Source: Burkholderiales bacterium
Lineage (GTDB): Bacteria; Pseudomonadota; Gammaproteobacteria; Burkholderiales; WYBJ01
Assembly: GCA_022841915.1 (NCBI GenBank)
Contig: JALHQN010000013.1
Coordinates: 85,169-149,168, forward strand
Direction: 5' to 3'
DNA length: 64,000 nt
Of this stretch, positions 54,207 through 63,974 are shown in pieces. Below the pieces are notes generated by a model. That model was not told where the DNA came from, did not search any database, and saw only the letters and a list, made by a program, of their open reading frames with translations. The stretch's first letter is position 1, and every line of letters begins with the position of its first letter. The position numbers and the translations under genes are program-made.

Positions 54207-55805
54207 TCACGCCCGTTTGCCGAGGATCATGTCGGCGGCCTTCTCCGCGATCATGATGACCGGCGCATTGGTGTTGCCCGAGGTGACCACCGGCATGACG
54301 GAGGCGTCGACGACGCGCAGCGACTGCATGCCGTGCACCTTCAACGCCTGATCGACGACTGCGTTCTCGTCGCTGCCCATCATGCACGTGCCAGCCGGGT
54401 GATAGACGGTCATGGCCTTGTTGCGGATGAAGTCGACCAGTTGATCGTCGCTCGCGCACTCGGGACCGGGATCGTATTCGGCGCTGATCCAGCGCGCGAG
54501 GGCCGGTGTCGCGGCCAGCTTGCGCACGAGCTTCAAGCCGTCGAGCATGGTGGCCACATCGGCTTCGCGTTCCAGAAAGTTCGGTGCGATGGCCGGCGCG
54601 GCCGCCGGATCACGCGACTTGATCTCCACCGTGCCGCGCGATTCGGGCCGCAGCTTGCATACCGACATGGTGAAGCCCGAGAAACGGTGCAGGCTCGGAT
54701 CGACGCGATCGGTGCTGTAGGGAAAGAAGTGGAACTGGACATCGGGTCGATCGAGTTCCGACCGCGTGCGGGCGAAGCCGCCGGCGAGCCCCGCGTACCA
54801 CGACAGGGGGCCGCTGCGGCTGAGGGCATACTTGAGACCGATGCCGATCTTGCGGCGCAGGCTCATGAGATCGTCGTTCACGGTCACGGGTTCGGTGCAG
54901 CGCCAGATGATGCGCGATTGCAGGTGATCTTGCAGGTTGCGCCCCACGCCGGGCAGTGCCTTGACCACATCGATGCCATGCCGCTGCAGCAGCTCGCCCG
55001 GCCCGATGCCGGAGAGCTGCAGCAGCTGCGGCGACTGGATCGCGCCTGCGGCCACGATCACTTCGCGGTCCGCGTAGGCCTGCTGCATCGCCCCCGCGTG
55101 GGTGTAGGCAACGCCCGTGGCCCGGGTGCCTTGCGTGAGTATCCTGCTGGTGTGCGCGTGCGTGACGACCGTCAGATTGGGGCGCTTCATCGCCGGATGC
55201 AGATAACCCACGGCCGCACTGCAGCGCCGCCCGTTGCGCGCGGTGCCCTGGAAATAACCCAGCCCTTCTTGCGAGGCGCCATTGAAATCGGGGTTGCGAC
55301 GGATGCCGAGCGCCTCGCCGGCGGCGACGAAGGCATCGGCGAGCGGATGCTTGTCCTTGACGTCGGAGACGCACAGAGGGCCGTCGGTGCCGTGCCATGC
55401 GTCGGCCCCGCGCGTCTGATGCTCGGACTTCTTGAAGTAGGGCAGGCAATCGTCGAACCCCCAGCCCGGATTGCCCAGGGCGCGCCAGTCGTCGTAGTCC
55501 TCGCGCTGACCGCGGATGTAGATCAGGCCATTGATGGAACTCGAGCCGCCGAGCACCCGGCCGCGCGGAATCTTGATGTTGCGCCCGTGCATGCGAGCCT
55601 CGGGCTCGGTCTCGAACATCCAGTTGACCTCGCGATCGAACATCACCTTGCCGAAGCCGATCGGGATGTGGATCCAGCGGTTGCTGTCGGGGCCGCCGGA
55701 TTCAAGCAGGAGCACGCGATGCTCGCCCGATTCGCTGAGCCGATTGGCCAGCACGCAGCCGGCCGATCCGGCGCCGACGATGATGTAGTCGTAACGCGCA
55801 TCCAC
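54207..55805 (-). CDS. GMC-family FAD-dependent oxidoreductase (choline dehydrogenase-like)
   Basis: 532 residues from GTG 55805, which follows GGGGGAGAACC; no suitable ATG is nearby. The FAD site VGAGSAGCVLANRL is at the N-terminus, GGSSSINGLIYIRG is the GMC signature, and VAAGAIQSPQLLQLSGIGP is the second one. The active-site His is in TVYHPAGTCMMG and the late Asn in SGNTNAPVIMIAEKA. These enzymes oxidise alcohols such as choline, polyethylene glycol or alkanols. The exact substrate is not readable. It heads the unit that ends with GDPD. Confidence 0.92.
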   Translation of the reverse strand: MDARYDYIIVGAGSAGCVLANRLSESGEHRVLLLESGGPDSNRWIHIPIGFGKVMFDREVNWMFETEPEARMHGRNIKIPRGRVLGGSSSINGLIYIRGQREDYDDWRALGNPGWGFDDCLPYFKKSEHQTRGADAWHGTDGPLCVSDVKDKHPLADAFVAAGEALGIRRNPDFNGASQEGLGYFQGTARNGRRCSAAVGYLHPAMKRPNLTVVTHAHTSRILTQGTRATGVAYTHAGAMQQAYADREVIVAAGAIQSPQLLQLSGIGPGELLQRHGIDVVKALPGVGRNLQDHLQSRIIWRCTEPVTVNDDLMSLRRKIGIGLKYALSRSGPLSWYAGLAGGFARTRSELDRPDVQFHFFPYSTDRVDPSLHRFSGFTMSVCKLRPESRGTVEIKSRDPAAAPAIAPNFLEREADVATMLDGLKLVRKLAATPALARWISAEYDPGPECASDDQLVDFIRNKAMTVYHPAGTCMMGSDENAVVDQALKVHGMQSLRVVDASVMPVVTSGNTNAPVIMIAEKAADMILGKRA

Positions 55806-56003
55806 GATGGTTCTCCCCCGCTTGACTGTTCGAGTGCGATTCCGGCGTGGCAGTGTGCGGCAGCGCCGCGCGCAGGTCAACGCGGGGAACCGCGAAGGGG
55901 TGGCGGCGGGCCTCCGCGAGGGTGTCCTCGCGACTGCGCTCGCCCGCGGCCGGTCTTTCGAACTGCTATGCTTTGGTCCACGCCTCGTTTCGGGTCACCG
56001 CTC

Positions 56004-57422
56004 ATGCAAATCGACAGCGCGCAGAAGTTCATCCATGCCCTTTGGGATAGTGAGATCGTCCCCCGCCTGCAGGAATACATCCGCATCCCGTGCAAATCCC
56101 CGCACTTCGATCCGGCCTGGGAAGCCAACGGGTACATCGAGCAGGCCGTGCAACTCGCGGCCGCGTGGTGCAGGCAGCAGCCCATCGCCGGCATGACCAC
56201 CGAGATCGTGCGCTTGCCCGGGCGCACACCGCTGCTGTTCCTCGAGATCCCGGGCGACGCACCGGGCACCGTCCTGTTGTATGGCCACCTGGACAAGCAG
56301 CCGGAGATGACCGGCTGGCGCGAGGGGCTGGGGCCCTGGGAGCCGGTGATCGAAGGCGACAAGCTCTACGGGCGCGGCGGCGCCGACGACGGCTATGCCG
56401 TGTTCGCCTCCTTGGCGGCGGTGATGGCGCTGCGCGAGCAAGGGGTGCCGCATGCCCGCTGCGTGGCGATGATCGAGTGCTGCGAGGAAAGCGGCAGCTA
56501 CGATCTGCCCTACTACCTCGAAGCGCTCGCACCCCGGGTGGGACAGGTCGACCTGGTCATCGGCTTGGATTCGGGTTGCAGCAATTACGATCAGCTCTGG
56601 TTCACGACCTCGCTGCGCGGCATTGCCGCCGGCACCCTGCGCGTCGATGTGTTGACCGAAGGCGTGCATTCGGGGGATGCGAGCGGGCTCGTGCCCTCGT
56701 CGTTCCGCATCGCGCGGCTGCTGCTCGATCGCATCGAAGATGCGCGCACCGGCCGCATCCTGCCGCCGGAGTTTCATTGCCCGATTCCGGACGAGCGGCT
56801 GGAGCAGGCGCGTGCGGTGGGGGCCATGCTGGGTGAGACGGTCTACAGCAAGTATCCGTATGCCGGGACGACGAGCACGATGGCGGCCGATCCGGCCGAG
56901 GCGGTCCTGAACAAGACCTGGCGTCCGTTCCTGTCCGTGGTCGGCGCCAACGGATTGCCGCCGATCCCGAACGCCGGCAACGTGCTGCGGCCTTATACCG
57001 AACTGAAGCTGAGCCTGCGCATCCCGCCGCTGATCGATGGCGCCCGGGCAACCCAGGATCTCAAGCGCATCCTGGAGGCCGACCCGCCCTATGGCGCCAA
57101 GGTGAGCTTCGTGGCCGACCAGGGCGCGACCGGCTGGAACGCACCAGCCTCGGTGCCGTGGCTGCTGGAGGCCGCGCACAGCGCCTCCCAGGCCATCTTC
57201 GAGAAGCCGGCAGCGATGAAAGGCGGCGGCGGCACGATCCCCTTCATGGGCATGCTCGGCAAGCATTATCCCGAGGCGCAGTTCCTGATCACCGGCGTGC
57301 TGGGGCCGAAGTCGAACGCGCACGGACCGAACGAATTCCTGCACATCGCCTATGCCAAGCGGCTGACCGTGTGCGTTTCCCTGGTGCTGGCGCGACACGC
57401 CGCGCGCGCCCGGGCAGACTGA
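56004..57422 (+). CDS. M20-family metallopeptidase / amidohydrolase
   Basis: 472 residues from ATG 56004; an ATG 12 codons earlier is possible. Metal-site residues are in place: YGHLDKQPE, GRGGADDGYA, ECCEESGS, the LDSG segment and the final HGPNEFL. The dimerisation domain is in the middle. The protein fits dipeptidase-like M20 enzymes, which hydrolyse peptides or N-acyl amino acids with two zinc ions. There is no signal peptide. It is followed 16 bp later by the MoCF-domain gene and then an MFS exporter on the same strand. Confidence 0.88.
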   Translation: MQIDSAQKFIHALWDSEIVPRLQEYIRIPCKSPHFDPAWEANGYIEQAVQLAAAWCRQQPIAGMTTEIVRLPGRTPLLFLEIPGDAPGTVLLYGHLDKQPEMTGWREGLGPWEPVIEGDKLYGRGGADDGYAVFASLAAVMALREQGVPHARCVAMIECCEESGSYDLPYYLEALAPRVGQVDLVIGLDSGCSNYDQLWFTTSLRGIAAGTLRVDVLTEGVHSGDASGLVPSSFRIARLLLDRIEDARTGRILPPEFHCPIPDERLEQARAVGAMLGETVYSKYPYAGTTSTMAADPAEAVLNKTWRPFLSVVGANGLPPIPNAGNVLRPYTELKLSLRIPPLIDGARATQDLKRILEADPPYGAKVSFVADQGATGWNAPASVPWLLEAAHSASQAIFEKPAAMKGGGGTIPFMGMLGKHYPEAQFLITGVLGPKSNAHGPNEFLHIAYAKRLTVCVSLVLARHAARARAD

Positions 57423-57437
57423 GCGGAGGCAGACGGC

Positions 57438-58205
57438 ATGCAATTCGGCGCGATCATCATCGGCGACGAGATCATCGTCGGCAAGCGGCAGGACAAGCAT
57501 ATGTCGTTCGCCATCCAGGCGCTCGCCCAGCGCGGCCTGCGGCTAGCCTGGGCGGAGTATCACGGCGACGATCCGCAGCGACTGACGGCGGCACTCGAGC
57601 GCAGCTTCGCGCGCGGCGACGTCGTGTTCAGCTTCGGCGGCATCGGCGCCACGCCCGACGACCACACGCGTCAATGCGCAGCCGCGGCGCTGGGCGTAGC
57701 GCTGGCTCTGCACCCGGACGCCGAAGCCGAGATCCGCGCCCGCTTCGGTGTCGAGATCACGCCGCAGCGCCTGCGCATGGGCGAGTTTCCGCTCGGCTGC
57801 GAGATCATTCCCAACCCCTTCAACCGCATCCCCGGATTCAGCATCCGCGAGCATCACTTCGTCCCCGGCTTTCCGCAGATGGCCTGGCCGATGGTCGAAT
57901 GGGTGCTCGATACCCGGTATCGACATCTTTTCGATCGCGACCGTTGGGCGGAAGCCTCGATCTTCGTGTACGAGGCCGGCGAATCACAACTCATTCCGGC
58001 GATGGAGGCCGCGCAGGGCAAGTACGACAAATTGAAGGCGTTCAGTCTGCCTTCGATGGGGCCCAACGCCTCGCGCCGTCACGTGGAACTCGGCGTGCGG
58101 GGCGATCCGGCGCAAGTGGCCCTCGCGATCCTGGAGATGCGCGCGCAGGTCGCCGCGCTCGGCTTTCCGTTCGAAGAGGCGGCGGCCAAGGTCGCGGCGC
58201 CTTAG
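57438..58205 (+). CDS. MoCF/CinA-like competence-damage protein
   Basis: 255 residues. The molybdopterin-binding (MoCF) domain typical of CinA N-termini is seen from the start (FGAIIIGDEIIVGKRQDKH) through the signature FSFGGIGATPDDHTRQ. The C-terminal amidohydrolase domain of full CinA is missing, so this is the short form. The cellular role of the short form is not established; links to molybdopterin or to nucleotide repair are possible. It is in line with the M20 gene and just upstream of the MFS gene. Confidence 0.85.
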   Translation: MQFGAIIIGDEIIVGKRQDKHMSFAIQALAQRGLRLAWAEYHGDDPQRLTAALERSFARGDVVFSFGGIGATPDDHTRQCAAAALGVALALHPDAEAEIRARFGVEITPQRLRMGEFPLGCEIIPNPFNRIPGFSIREHHFVPGFPQMAWPMVEWVLDTRYRHLFDRDRWAEASIFVYEAGESQLIPAMEAAQGKYDKLKAFSLPSMGPNASRRHVELGVRGDPAQVALAILEMRAQVAALGFPFEEAAAKVAAP

Positions 58206-58343
58206 TGGTGGCGGTGGCCTCCGCAAACCGACGACCACCGGACGCGCTGCGGTTTAGCGCGGGCACCCGGTGACGCATCGTGTCGTTGGCGCCAGCGCAC
58301 TGATACCCGAGCCAGACACGGTCGGCGCCCCAGGGGCGCGTCC

Positions 58344-59603
58344 GTGAGCGCCGCGCAGGCGGTGCCTGCCCCGTCCGCGCAGTCCTTCGCCGCACTGCGC
58401 CACCCGGGCTTTCGCAGATACTTCTCGTTCTCGGTGATGTCGATGATGGCCGACAACATCGAGCACGTGATCAGCTACTGGATCATCTATCAGGAGTTCC
58501 GTTCGCCGACGCTGGGCGGCATCGCGGTGCTGACGCACTGGTTGCCGTTCCTCCTGTTCTCGGTGTACTCCGGCGCGCTCGCCGACCGGTTCGACCCGCG
58601 GCGCATCATCCAGGTCGCGCTGCTGCTCTACATGGGGGTGTCCGCCGCGTGGGGCCTGCTCTTTCTGACCGACAGTCTGCAAATGTGGCACGCAGCCGCA
58701 TTGCTGATCGTGCACGGATTGGCCGGGGTTCTGTGGGTGCCCGCGAATCAGCTGCTCGTGCACGATATCGTCGGCCCCGCGCAACTGCAGAGCGCCGTGC
58801 GCTTGAACGCCACCGGACGCCAGCTCGGCATGCTGCTCGGTCCCGCCATCGGCGGGGCGCTGTTGCTCGCCCTGGGCCCTGCCTGGGGCATCCTGGCCAA
58901 TGTGCTGATCTACGTGCCCTTGCTGTGGTGGCTGTGGAAGGCCCCTTATGGCCATCATGCTCGCGCGGGCGAGCCCAAGCCGGCGGCGAAGCGCTTCCGG
59001 GGGCTGGCCGACGTGCCGGCCATCATGCGCGAGGTCGCGGGTCAGCCGACCATCGTCTCCATGATCCTGCTCGCGGGGTGTGCTTCGCTGTTCGTCGGCA
59101 ACGCGTATCAGGCGCAGATGCCCCAGTTCGCGACACACCTCGGTCACGGACATGCCGGACTGACGTACAGCATCCTGCTCGGCGCGGACGCCGCCGGTGC
59201 GCTGGTGGCGGGCATCGTGCTCGAGAGCAAGGGCTTGTTGCGTCCGGACCCGCGCACGGCGTTCGTGCTCACCGTCCTGTGGTGCGTGTGCATCGGCGGG
59301 TTCGCGGTTGCGCCGTCCTACGGTGCGGCGCTCGCCTTTCTGTTCGCCGCCGGGTTCTTCAACCTGGCCTTCAATGCCATGGCGCAGACACTGGTGCAGC
59401 TGCAGGCGCCGGAGCACATTCGTGGCCGGGTGATCGGGCTCTACGGCATGTCGTCGCTGGGCATGCGGGCGTTCAGCGGCATCACGGTCGGCATGCTGGG
59501 CAGTTTCATAGGCATCCATTCCTCCCTCACGATCAGCGCGATGGCCTTGCTGGCCGTCACGCTGGCCTTGTTCGCCTTCACGCTGCGCTCGCGTCCGCTG
59601 TGA
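58344..59603 (+). CDS. MFS transporter, enterobactin-exporter-like (MFS_3)
   Basis: 419 residues from GTG 58344. It has about twelve membrane helices. The N-terminal helix starts after RHPGFRRYFSFSVMSMM; the loop SGALADRFDPRRI between helices 2 and 3 is the MFS signature. Other family pieces are LIVHGLAGVLWVPANQLLVHD and ERGR-type loops (HIRGRVIGLYG). The closest subgroup exports siderophores or drugs. No biosynthetic genes are adjacent. Confidence 0.85.
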   Translation: MSAAQAVPAPSAQSFAALRHPGFRRYFSFSVMSMMADNIEHVISYWIIYQEFRSPTLGGIAVLTHWLPFLLFSVYSGALADRFDPRRIIQVALLLYMGVSAAWGLLFLTDSLQMWHAAALLIVHGLAGVLWVPANQLLVHDIVGPAQLQSAVRLNATGRQLGMLLGPAIGGALLLALGPAWGILANVLIYVPLLWWLWKAPYGHHARAGEPKPAAKRFRGLADVPAIMREVAGQPTIVSMILLAGCASLFVGNAYQAQMPQFATHLGHGHAGLTYSILLGADAAGALVAGIVLESKGLLRPDPRTAFVLTVLWCVCIGGFAVAPSYGAALAFLFAAGFFNLAFNAMAQTLVQLQAPEHIRGRVIGLYGMSSLGMRAFSGITVGMLGSFIGIHSSLTISAMALLAVTLALFAFTLRSRPL

Positions 59604-59774
59604 TTTCTGCCGCAGGACGGGCGCAGCGGCCGCCCAATGACGTCGTGCTGCTTCATCGGCTGACGAGTTGCGAGTAAACTCATTTGCACTGCAGCGGCGG
59701 GTCGCGGGGTTCGGACAGTCTCGCGCCGGTGCCCGCAGTTTTCTTCGACCCTATGCCCGGAGGAGGGTGTCACG

Positions 59775-60752
59775 ATGCAGTATCGAATCTGTGCTCTTGC
59801 CTTGGCGGCTGGCGGCACGCTGTTCGCGGCTCCCGCCTTGCACGCGCAGCCGAAGTCCGATGCCTACCCCACGCGTCCAGTGCGTCTGATCGTGAACTTC
59901 GCCCCCGGCGGCGGTACCGACATCATGGCGCGCATCTTCGGACACAAGTTCTCCGAGGCGCGCGGGCAGGCGGTCGTGATCGACAATCGCGGCGGGGGCG
60001 GTGGCACCATCGGGGCCGAGATGGTCGTGCGAGCGCCCGCGGACGGCTACACGCTGGGCATGGTGTCGACGAGCTACGCCACCAACGCAGCTGTCTTCAA
60101 GCTGCCTTACGACCCGGTGAACGACATCACGCCGATTGCGCAGGTCGGCAACGCCGGCATCCTCATGGCCATCCACCCGAGCATTCCCGCCAAGACCGTG
60201 AAGGATCTCATCGCCTTCGCCAAGGCCAAGCCCGGTGCGCTGAACTACGCGTCCAGCGGCACCGGGGGCAACACCCATATGGTGACCGAGCTCTTCAACA
60301 TGATGGCCGGCACGGTGATGACGCATGTGCCGTACAAGGGAACGGGCCCGGCAGTCACCGACCTGCTGAGCGGCCAGGTGCAGCTGATCGTGGGCACGCT
60401 CAACGTGCTGCGCCCTCACGTGCTCGCCGGCCGGCTGCGCGCCCTGGGCGTGACAAGCCTCAAGCGCAATCCCGGGCTGCCCGATGTGCCGCCGATCGCG
60501 GATACCGTGCCGGGCTACGAGGCCGGATTGTGGTACGGACTCTGGGGGCCGAAAGGCATGCGCCGCGATGCGGTCGAGATATGGAATACCGAGGTGCGCA
60601 AGGCCTTCCAGGCGCCGGACATCCGCGAGCGCTTCGCCGCCGAGGGCCTGGAGGCGACCGACGGTCCCCCCGAGCTGCTGCGCGACGTGATCAACCGGGA
60701 TGTCGCCAAGTGGCGCAAGGTGGTGAAGGCGGCCAACATTCGCGTGCAGTAG
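59775..60752 (+). CDS. Bug/TctC-family periplasmic substrate-binding protein
   Basis: 325 residues from ATG 59775, with GGAGGAGG upstream. A signal peptide (ALAAGGTLFAAPALHAQ) is followed by YPTRPVRLIVNFAPGGG, the ligand-loop signature RGGGGGTIGAEMV ... ADGYTLGMV, and HVPYKGTGPAVTD. It is the fourth family member in the window, counting the pseudogene. It is an orphan receptor with no membrane partners nearby. Confidence 0.9.
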   Translation: MQYRICALALAAGGTLFAAPALHAQPKSDAYPTRPVRLIVNFAPGGGTDIMARIFGHKFSEARGQAVVIDNRGGGGGTIGAEMVVRAPADGYTLGMVSTSYATNAAVFKLPYDPVNDITPIAQVGNAGILMAIHPSIPAKTVKDLIAFAKAKPGALNYASSGTGGNTHMVTELFNMMAGTVMTHVPYKGTGPAVTDLLSGQVQLIVGTLNVLRPHVLAGRLRALGVTSLKRNPGLPDVPPIADTVPGYEAGLWYGLWGPKGMRRDAVEIWNTEVRKAFQAPDIRERFAAEGLEATDGPPELLRDVINRDVAKWRKVVKAANIRVQ

Positions 60753-60758
60753 CCCAAT

Positions 60759-60783
60759 GGCGCGTCCGGCAGGCCGACGCGCC
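60759..60783 (+). terminator. Hairpin after the Bug receptor gene
   Basis: An 8-bp perfect stem (GGCGCGTC / GACGCGCC) with a 9-nt loop starts 6 bp after the stop codon. A short TGTT follows instead of a T tract. Confidence 0.45.
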
Positions 60784-61234
60784 TGTTCCAGGCGAGTCGG
60801 CGCGGCAGGTCCGATGCCTGGCGGGTCCGGTGGCCGCGCGCCACCGCCCGGGTGATGCACGGACGATCCCGGCGCCGAAACGCGCGGACGTCCGGCCGCG
60901 TGGTCCCGCCGGTAAGGGTACGGTAAGTGCGCTGCCTGCGACGGCTTCCCGAGCCGAGCCGGGCCGGCCTAGCCCTCGGGAAGATGCGGCACACGGGCGT
61001 CGGCGGTGGTGTTGCGCTTCTGTATCGAGGTCGGAGATCGGGGTCAAAAAAAATCCCGAGCAATGGTGACCTGCCCGAAAATATCAACGATCATTGCGCC
61101 TACTCTCGGGGGCGGTTGCAGCGTCCCCGTAATCGTCGTCCGCCGCGTTTCTCCCTCCATTCTGCCGATCCGCGCAGGGTGAGCGCCGAGTCGGCATGGG
61201 CTGGTCAGGTTCGTTTTCGGAGCAGGGATACACC
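60784..61234. other. Intergenic leader of the decarboxylase gene
   Basis: About 450 bp without a credible gene. It contains an A8 tract near 61046-61053 and must carry the promoter of the decarboxylase gene. No riboswitch or leader peptide could be recognised. Confidence 0.45.
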
Positions 61235-63490
61235 GTGAAATTTCGCTTTCCGATCGTCATCATCGACGAGGATTTTCGTTCCGAAAACACCTCGGGTCTG
61301 GGCATACGCGCGCTCGCGCAGGCGATCGAGGCGGAGGGGTTCGAAGTCCTCGGCGTCACCTCCTATGGCGATCTGGCGCAGTTCGCCCAGCAGCAGTCGC
61401 GCGCATCGGCTTTCATCCTGTCGATCGACGACGAGGAACTGAAATCAAACTCTCCGGAAGAGGAGATGCAGGCCCTGAAATCCTTGCGGGCGTTCATCAC
61501 CGAGATCCGCTTTCGCAACGCCGAGATCCCGATCTACCTCTACGGCGAGACGCGCACCTCGCGCCACATTCCCAACGACATCCTGCGCGAACTGCACGGC
61601 TTCATTCATATGTTCGAGGACACGCCGGAGTTCGTGGCTCGCCACATCATCCGCGAGGCCAAGAGCTATCTCGGCTCGCTTGCGCCACCCTTTTTCAGCG
61701 CCCTGGTCGAGTACGCCCAGGACGGTTCCTACTCCTGGCACTGTCCCGGGCATTCGGGCGGCGTCGCCTTCCTCAAGAGCCCGGTCGGCCAGATGTTCCA
61801 CCAGTTCTTCGGTGAGAACATGCTCCGGGCCGACGTGTGCAATGCCGTGGAAGAGCTGGGGCAGCTGCTCGATCACTCCGGCCCGGTGGCCGCGTCCGAG
61901 CGCAACGCGGCCCGCATCTTCAACGCCGATCATTGCTACTTCGTTACCAACGGCACGTCGACCTCGAACAAGATGGTCTGGCACTCGACCGTGGCGCCGG
62001 GCGACATCGTCGTCGTGGACCGCAACTGCCACAAGTCCGTGCTGCATGCGATTACCATGACCGGCGCCATTCCAGTGTTTCTGACGCCGACGCGCAATCA
62101 CCTCGGGATCATCGGGCCGATCTCGCTCGACGAGTTCCGCCCGGAATCCATCCAGCGCAAGATCGAAGCCAATCCGTTCGCGCGCGAGGCCAAGCACAAG
62201 CGCCCGCGCATTCTGACGATCACGCAGTCGACCTACGACGGGGTGATCTACAACGTCGACATGATCAAGCAGACCCTCGGCAACGCGGTGGAGAATCTGC
62301 ATTTCGACGAAGCGTGGCTGCCGCACGCGGCTTTCCACGAGTACTACGTCAACATGCATGCGATCGGTCCGAACCGTCCGCGCCGCGAGGAAGGGCTCAT
62401 CTTCGCCACGCATTCCACCCACAAGCTGCTCGCCGGAATATCGCAGGCGTCGCAGATCCTGGTGCAGGAGTCGAACAAGGACAAGCTCGATCGCCATCGC
62501 TTCAACGAAGCGTACATGATGCATACCTCCACCAGCCCGCAGTACGCGATCATCGCTTCCTGCGACGTGGCCGCGGCCATGATGGAGCCCCCCGGCGGTA
62601 CTGCGCTGGTGCAGGAGTCCATCATGGAGGCGCTGGACTTCCGACGCGCCATGCGCAAGATCGACAGCGAATGGGGCAAGGACTGGTGGTTCAAGGTCTG
62701 GGGCCCGGAGCGGCTCGCGCCCGAAGGCATCGGCTCGCGCGAGGACTGGCTGCTGCGCTCGAGCGAGAAGTGGCACGGCTTCGGCAATCTGGTCACGGGC
62801 TTCAACATGCTCGATCCGATCAAGGCGACGGTGATCACCCCGGGGCTCGACGTCTCGGGTCGCTTCGCCAAGACGGGCATTCCGGCCTCGATTCTCACGC
62901 GCTACCTCGCCGAGCACGGCGTCATCGTGGAGAAGACCGGGCTCTACTCGTTCTTCATCATGTTCACCATCGGGATCACCAAAGGGCGCTGGAACACGCT
63001 GGTGGCGGCGCTGCAACAGTTCAAGGACGACTACGACAAGAACCAGCCCATGTGGCGCATCCTGCCCGAGTTCTGTGCGCAGTTTCCGCGCTACGAGCGG
63101 GTCGGGTTGCGGGATCTCTCCCAGCAGATCCACGAAGCCTATCGGGCCAACGACGTGGCGCGCGTGACCACCGAGATGTACCTCTCCGACATGCAGCCGG
63201 CGATGAAGCCCTCGGACGCATTCGCCGCCATGGCGCACCGGGAGATCGATCGGGTCGAGATCGATCACCTGGAAGGCCGTGTCACCTGCGCACTGGTCAC
63301 GCCGTACCCGCCTGGCATTCCGTTGCTGATTCCCGGCGAGCGGTTCAACCGGACCATCGTTCAGTACTTGAAGTTCGCGCGCAGTTTCAACGAGCAGTTC
63401 CCGGGCTTCCATACCGATATCCACGGTCTGGTGGAGCAAGACGTCGGCGGGAAGATGCAATCGTTCGTGGACTGCGTGCGCCAGAGGTAG
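61235..63490 (+). CDS. Biodegradative arginine/lysine/ornithine decarboxylase
   Basis: 751 residues from GTG 61235, chosen because betaproteobacterial homologues start at KFRFPIVIIDEDF; AGGGAT is 6-7 nt upstream. A wing domain (DEDFRSENTSGLGIRALA) precedes the fold-type I PLP core: HCPGHSGGVAFLKSP, FVTNGTSTSNKMV, the catalytic Lys in HSTHKLLAGISQ, and the FDEAWLPHAAFHEYY region. The C-terminal domain is complete. The enzyme removes CO2 from a basic amino acid, consuming a proton and making agmatine, cadaverine or putrescine, and is typical of acid response. The choice of amino acid cannot be fixed from sequence. Confidence 0.9.
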   Translation: MKFRFPIVIIDEDFRSENTSGLGIRALAQAIEAEGFEVLGVTSYGDLAQFAQQQSRASAFILSIDDEELKSNSPEEEMQALKSLRAFITEIRFRNAEIPIYLYGETRTSRHIPNDILRELHGFIHMFEDTPEFVARHIIREAKSYLGSLAPPFFSALVEYAQDGSYSWHCPGHSGGVAFLKSPVGQMFHQFFGENMLRADVCNAVEELGQLLDHSGPVAASERNAARIFNADHCYFVTNGTSTSNKMVWHSTVAPGDIVVVDRNCHKSVLHAITMTGAIPVFLTPTRNHLGIIGPISLDEFRPESIQRKIEANPFAREAKHKRPRILTITQSTYDGVIYNVDMIKQTLGNAVENLHFDEAWLPHAAFHEYYVNMHAIGPNRPRREEGLIFATHSTHKLLAGISQASQILVQESNKDKLDRHRFNEAYMMHTSTSPQYAIIASCDVAAAMMEPPGGTALVQESIMEALDFRRAMRKIDSEWGKDWWFKVWGPERLAPEGIGSREDWLLRSSEKWHGFGNLVTGFNMLDPIKATVITPGLDVSGRFAKTGIPASILTRYLAEHGVIVEKTGLYSFFIMFTIGITKGRWNTLVAALQQFKDDYDKNQPMWRILPEFCAQFPRYERVGLRDLSQQIHEAYRANDVARVTTEMYLSDMQPAMKPSDAFAAMAHREIDRVEIDHLEGRVTCALVTPYPPGIPLLIPGERFNRTIVQYLKFARSFNEQFPGFHTDIHGLVEQDVGGKMQSFVDCVRQR

Positions 63491-63491
63491 T

Positions 63492-63974
63492 TCAGTACGG
63501 CGTGCCGTCCTTGCGGGTGAAGCGACGCGTGCCATCCTCGGCAGTGGCGGCCTCGATATCGTCGTCGGGGTAGCTCACCCGGTCGCCGCCGCTGCGATCG
63601 CCCACTTCGAGATACACCACACCCTCGCCTTCGCGATTGACCAGGTGATGTGCATTGCCGCCGCCTGCAGGGAACCCGGCGCACATGCCGGGCGCGAGGG
63701 GTGTTTCGCCCTCGTCCGTCACCAGCACCGGTCGTCCTTCCAGGATGTAGATGAACTCGTCCTGATGCGAATGTGCATGGCGTAGCGCGGAACTTGCGCC
63801 CGGTGCGAGCCGGGTGAGGTTGACGCCGAAGTTCTTCAGCCCGAAGTAATCGCCCAACGCACGCTTGCTGCGGCCAGTCATGCGTGCTGCAAACGGTGCC
63901 GGGTAGATCGAGGCCACGCTGCGCGGTGCGATGGCGATGGCTACGATGGCGGCGGCAGGTTTCTCATCGTTCAT
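63492..63974 (-). CDS. Cupin-domain protein
   Basis: 160 residues from ATG 63974, with GGAGG upstream. A single cupin barrel carries both conserved motifs: HAHSHQDEFIYILEGRPVLV and the later GFPAGGGNAHHLVN. The metal ligands are the His/Glu residues in the first motif and the later His. Similar proteins are small regulators, isomerases or dioxygenase-like enzymes. It converges on the decarboxylase gene with 1 bp between. The function is not assignable. Confidence 0.85.
   Translation of the reverse strand: MNDEKPAAAIVAIAIAPRSVASIYPAPFAARMTGRSKRALGDYFGLKNFGVNLTRLAPGASSALRHAHSHQDEFIYILEGRPVLVTDEGETPLAPGMCAGFPAGGGNAHHLVNREGEGVVYLEVGDRSGGDRVSYPDDDIEAATAEDGTRRFTRKDGTPY

Noticed and set aside
54096..56003. 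Very long open frame running antisense to the acetyltransferase and GMC genes into the M20 gene
   Set aside because: Only the part from 56004 matches a protein family; the rest is antisense shadow.
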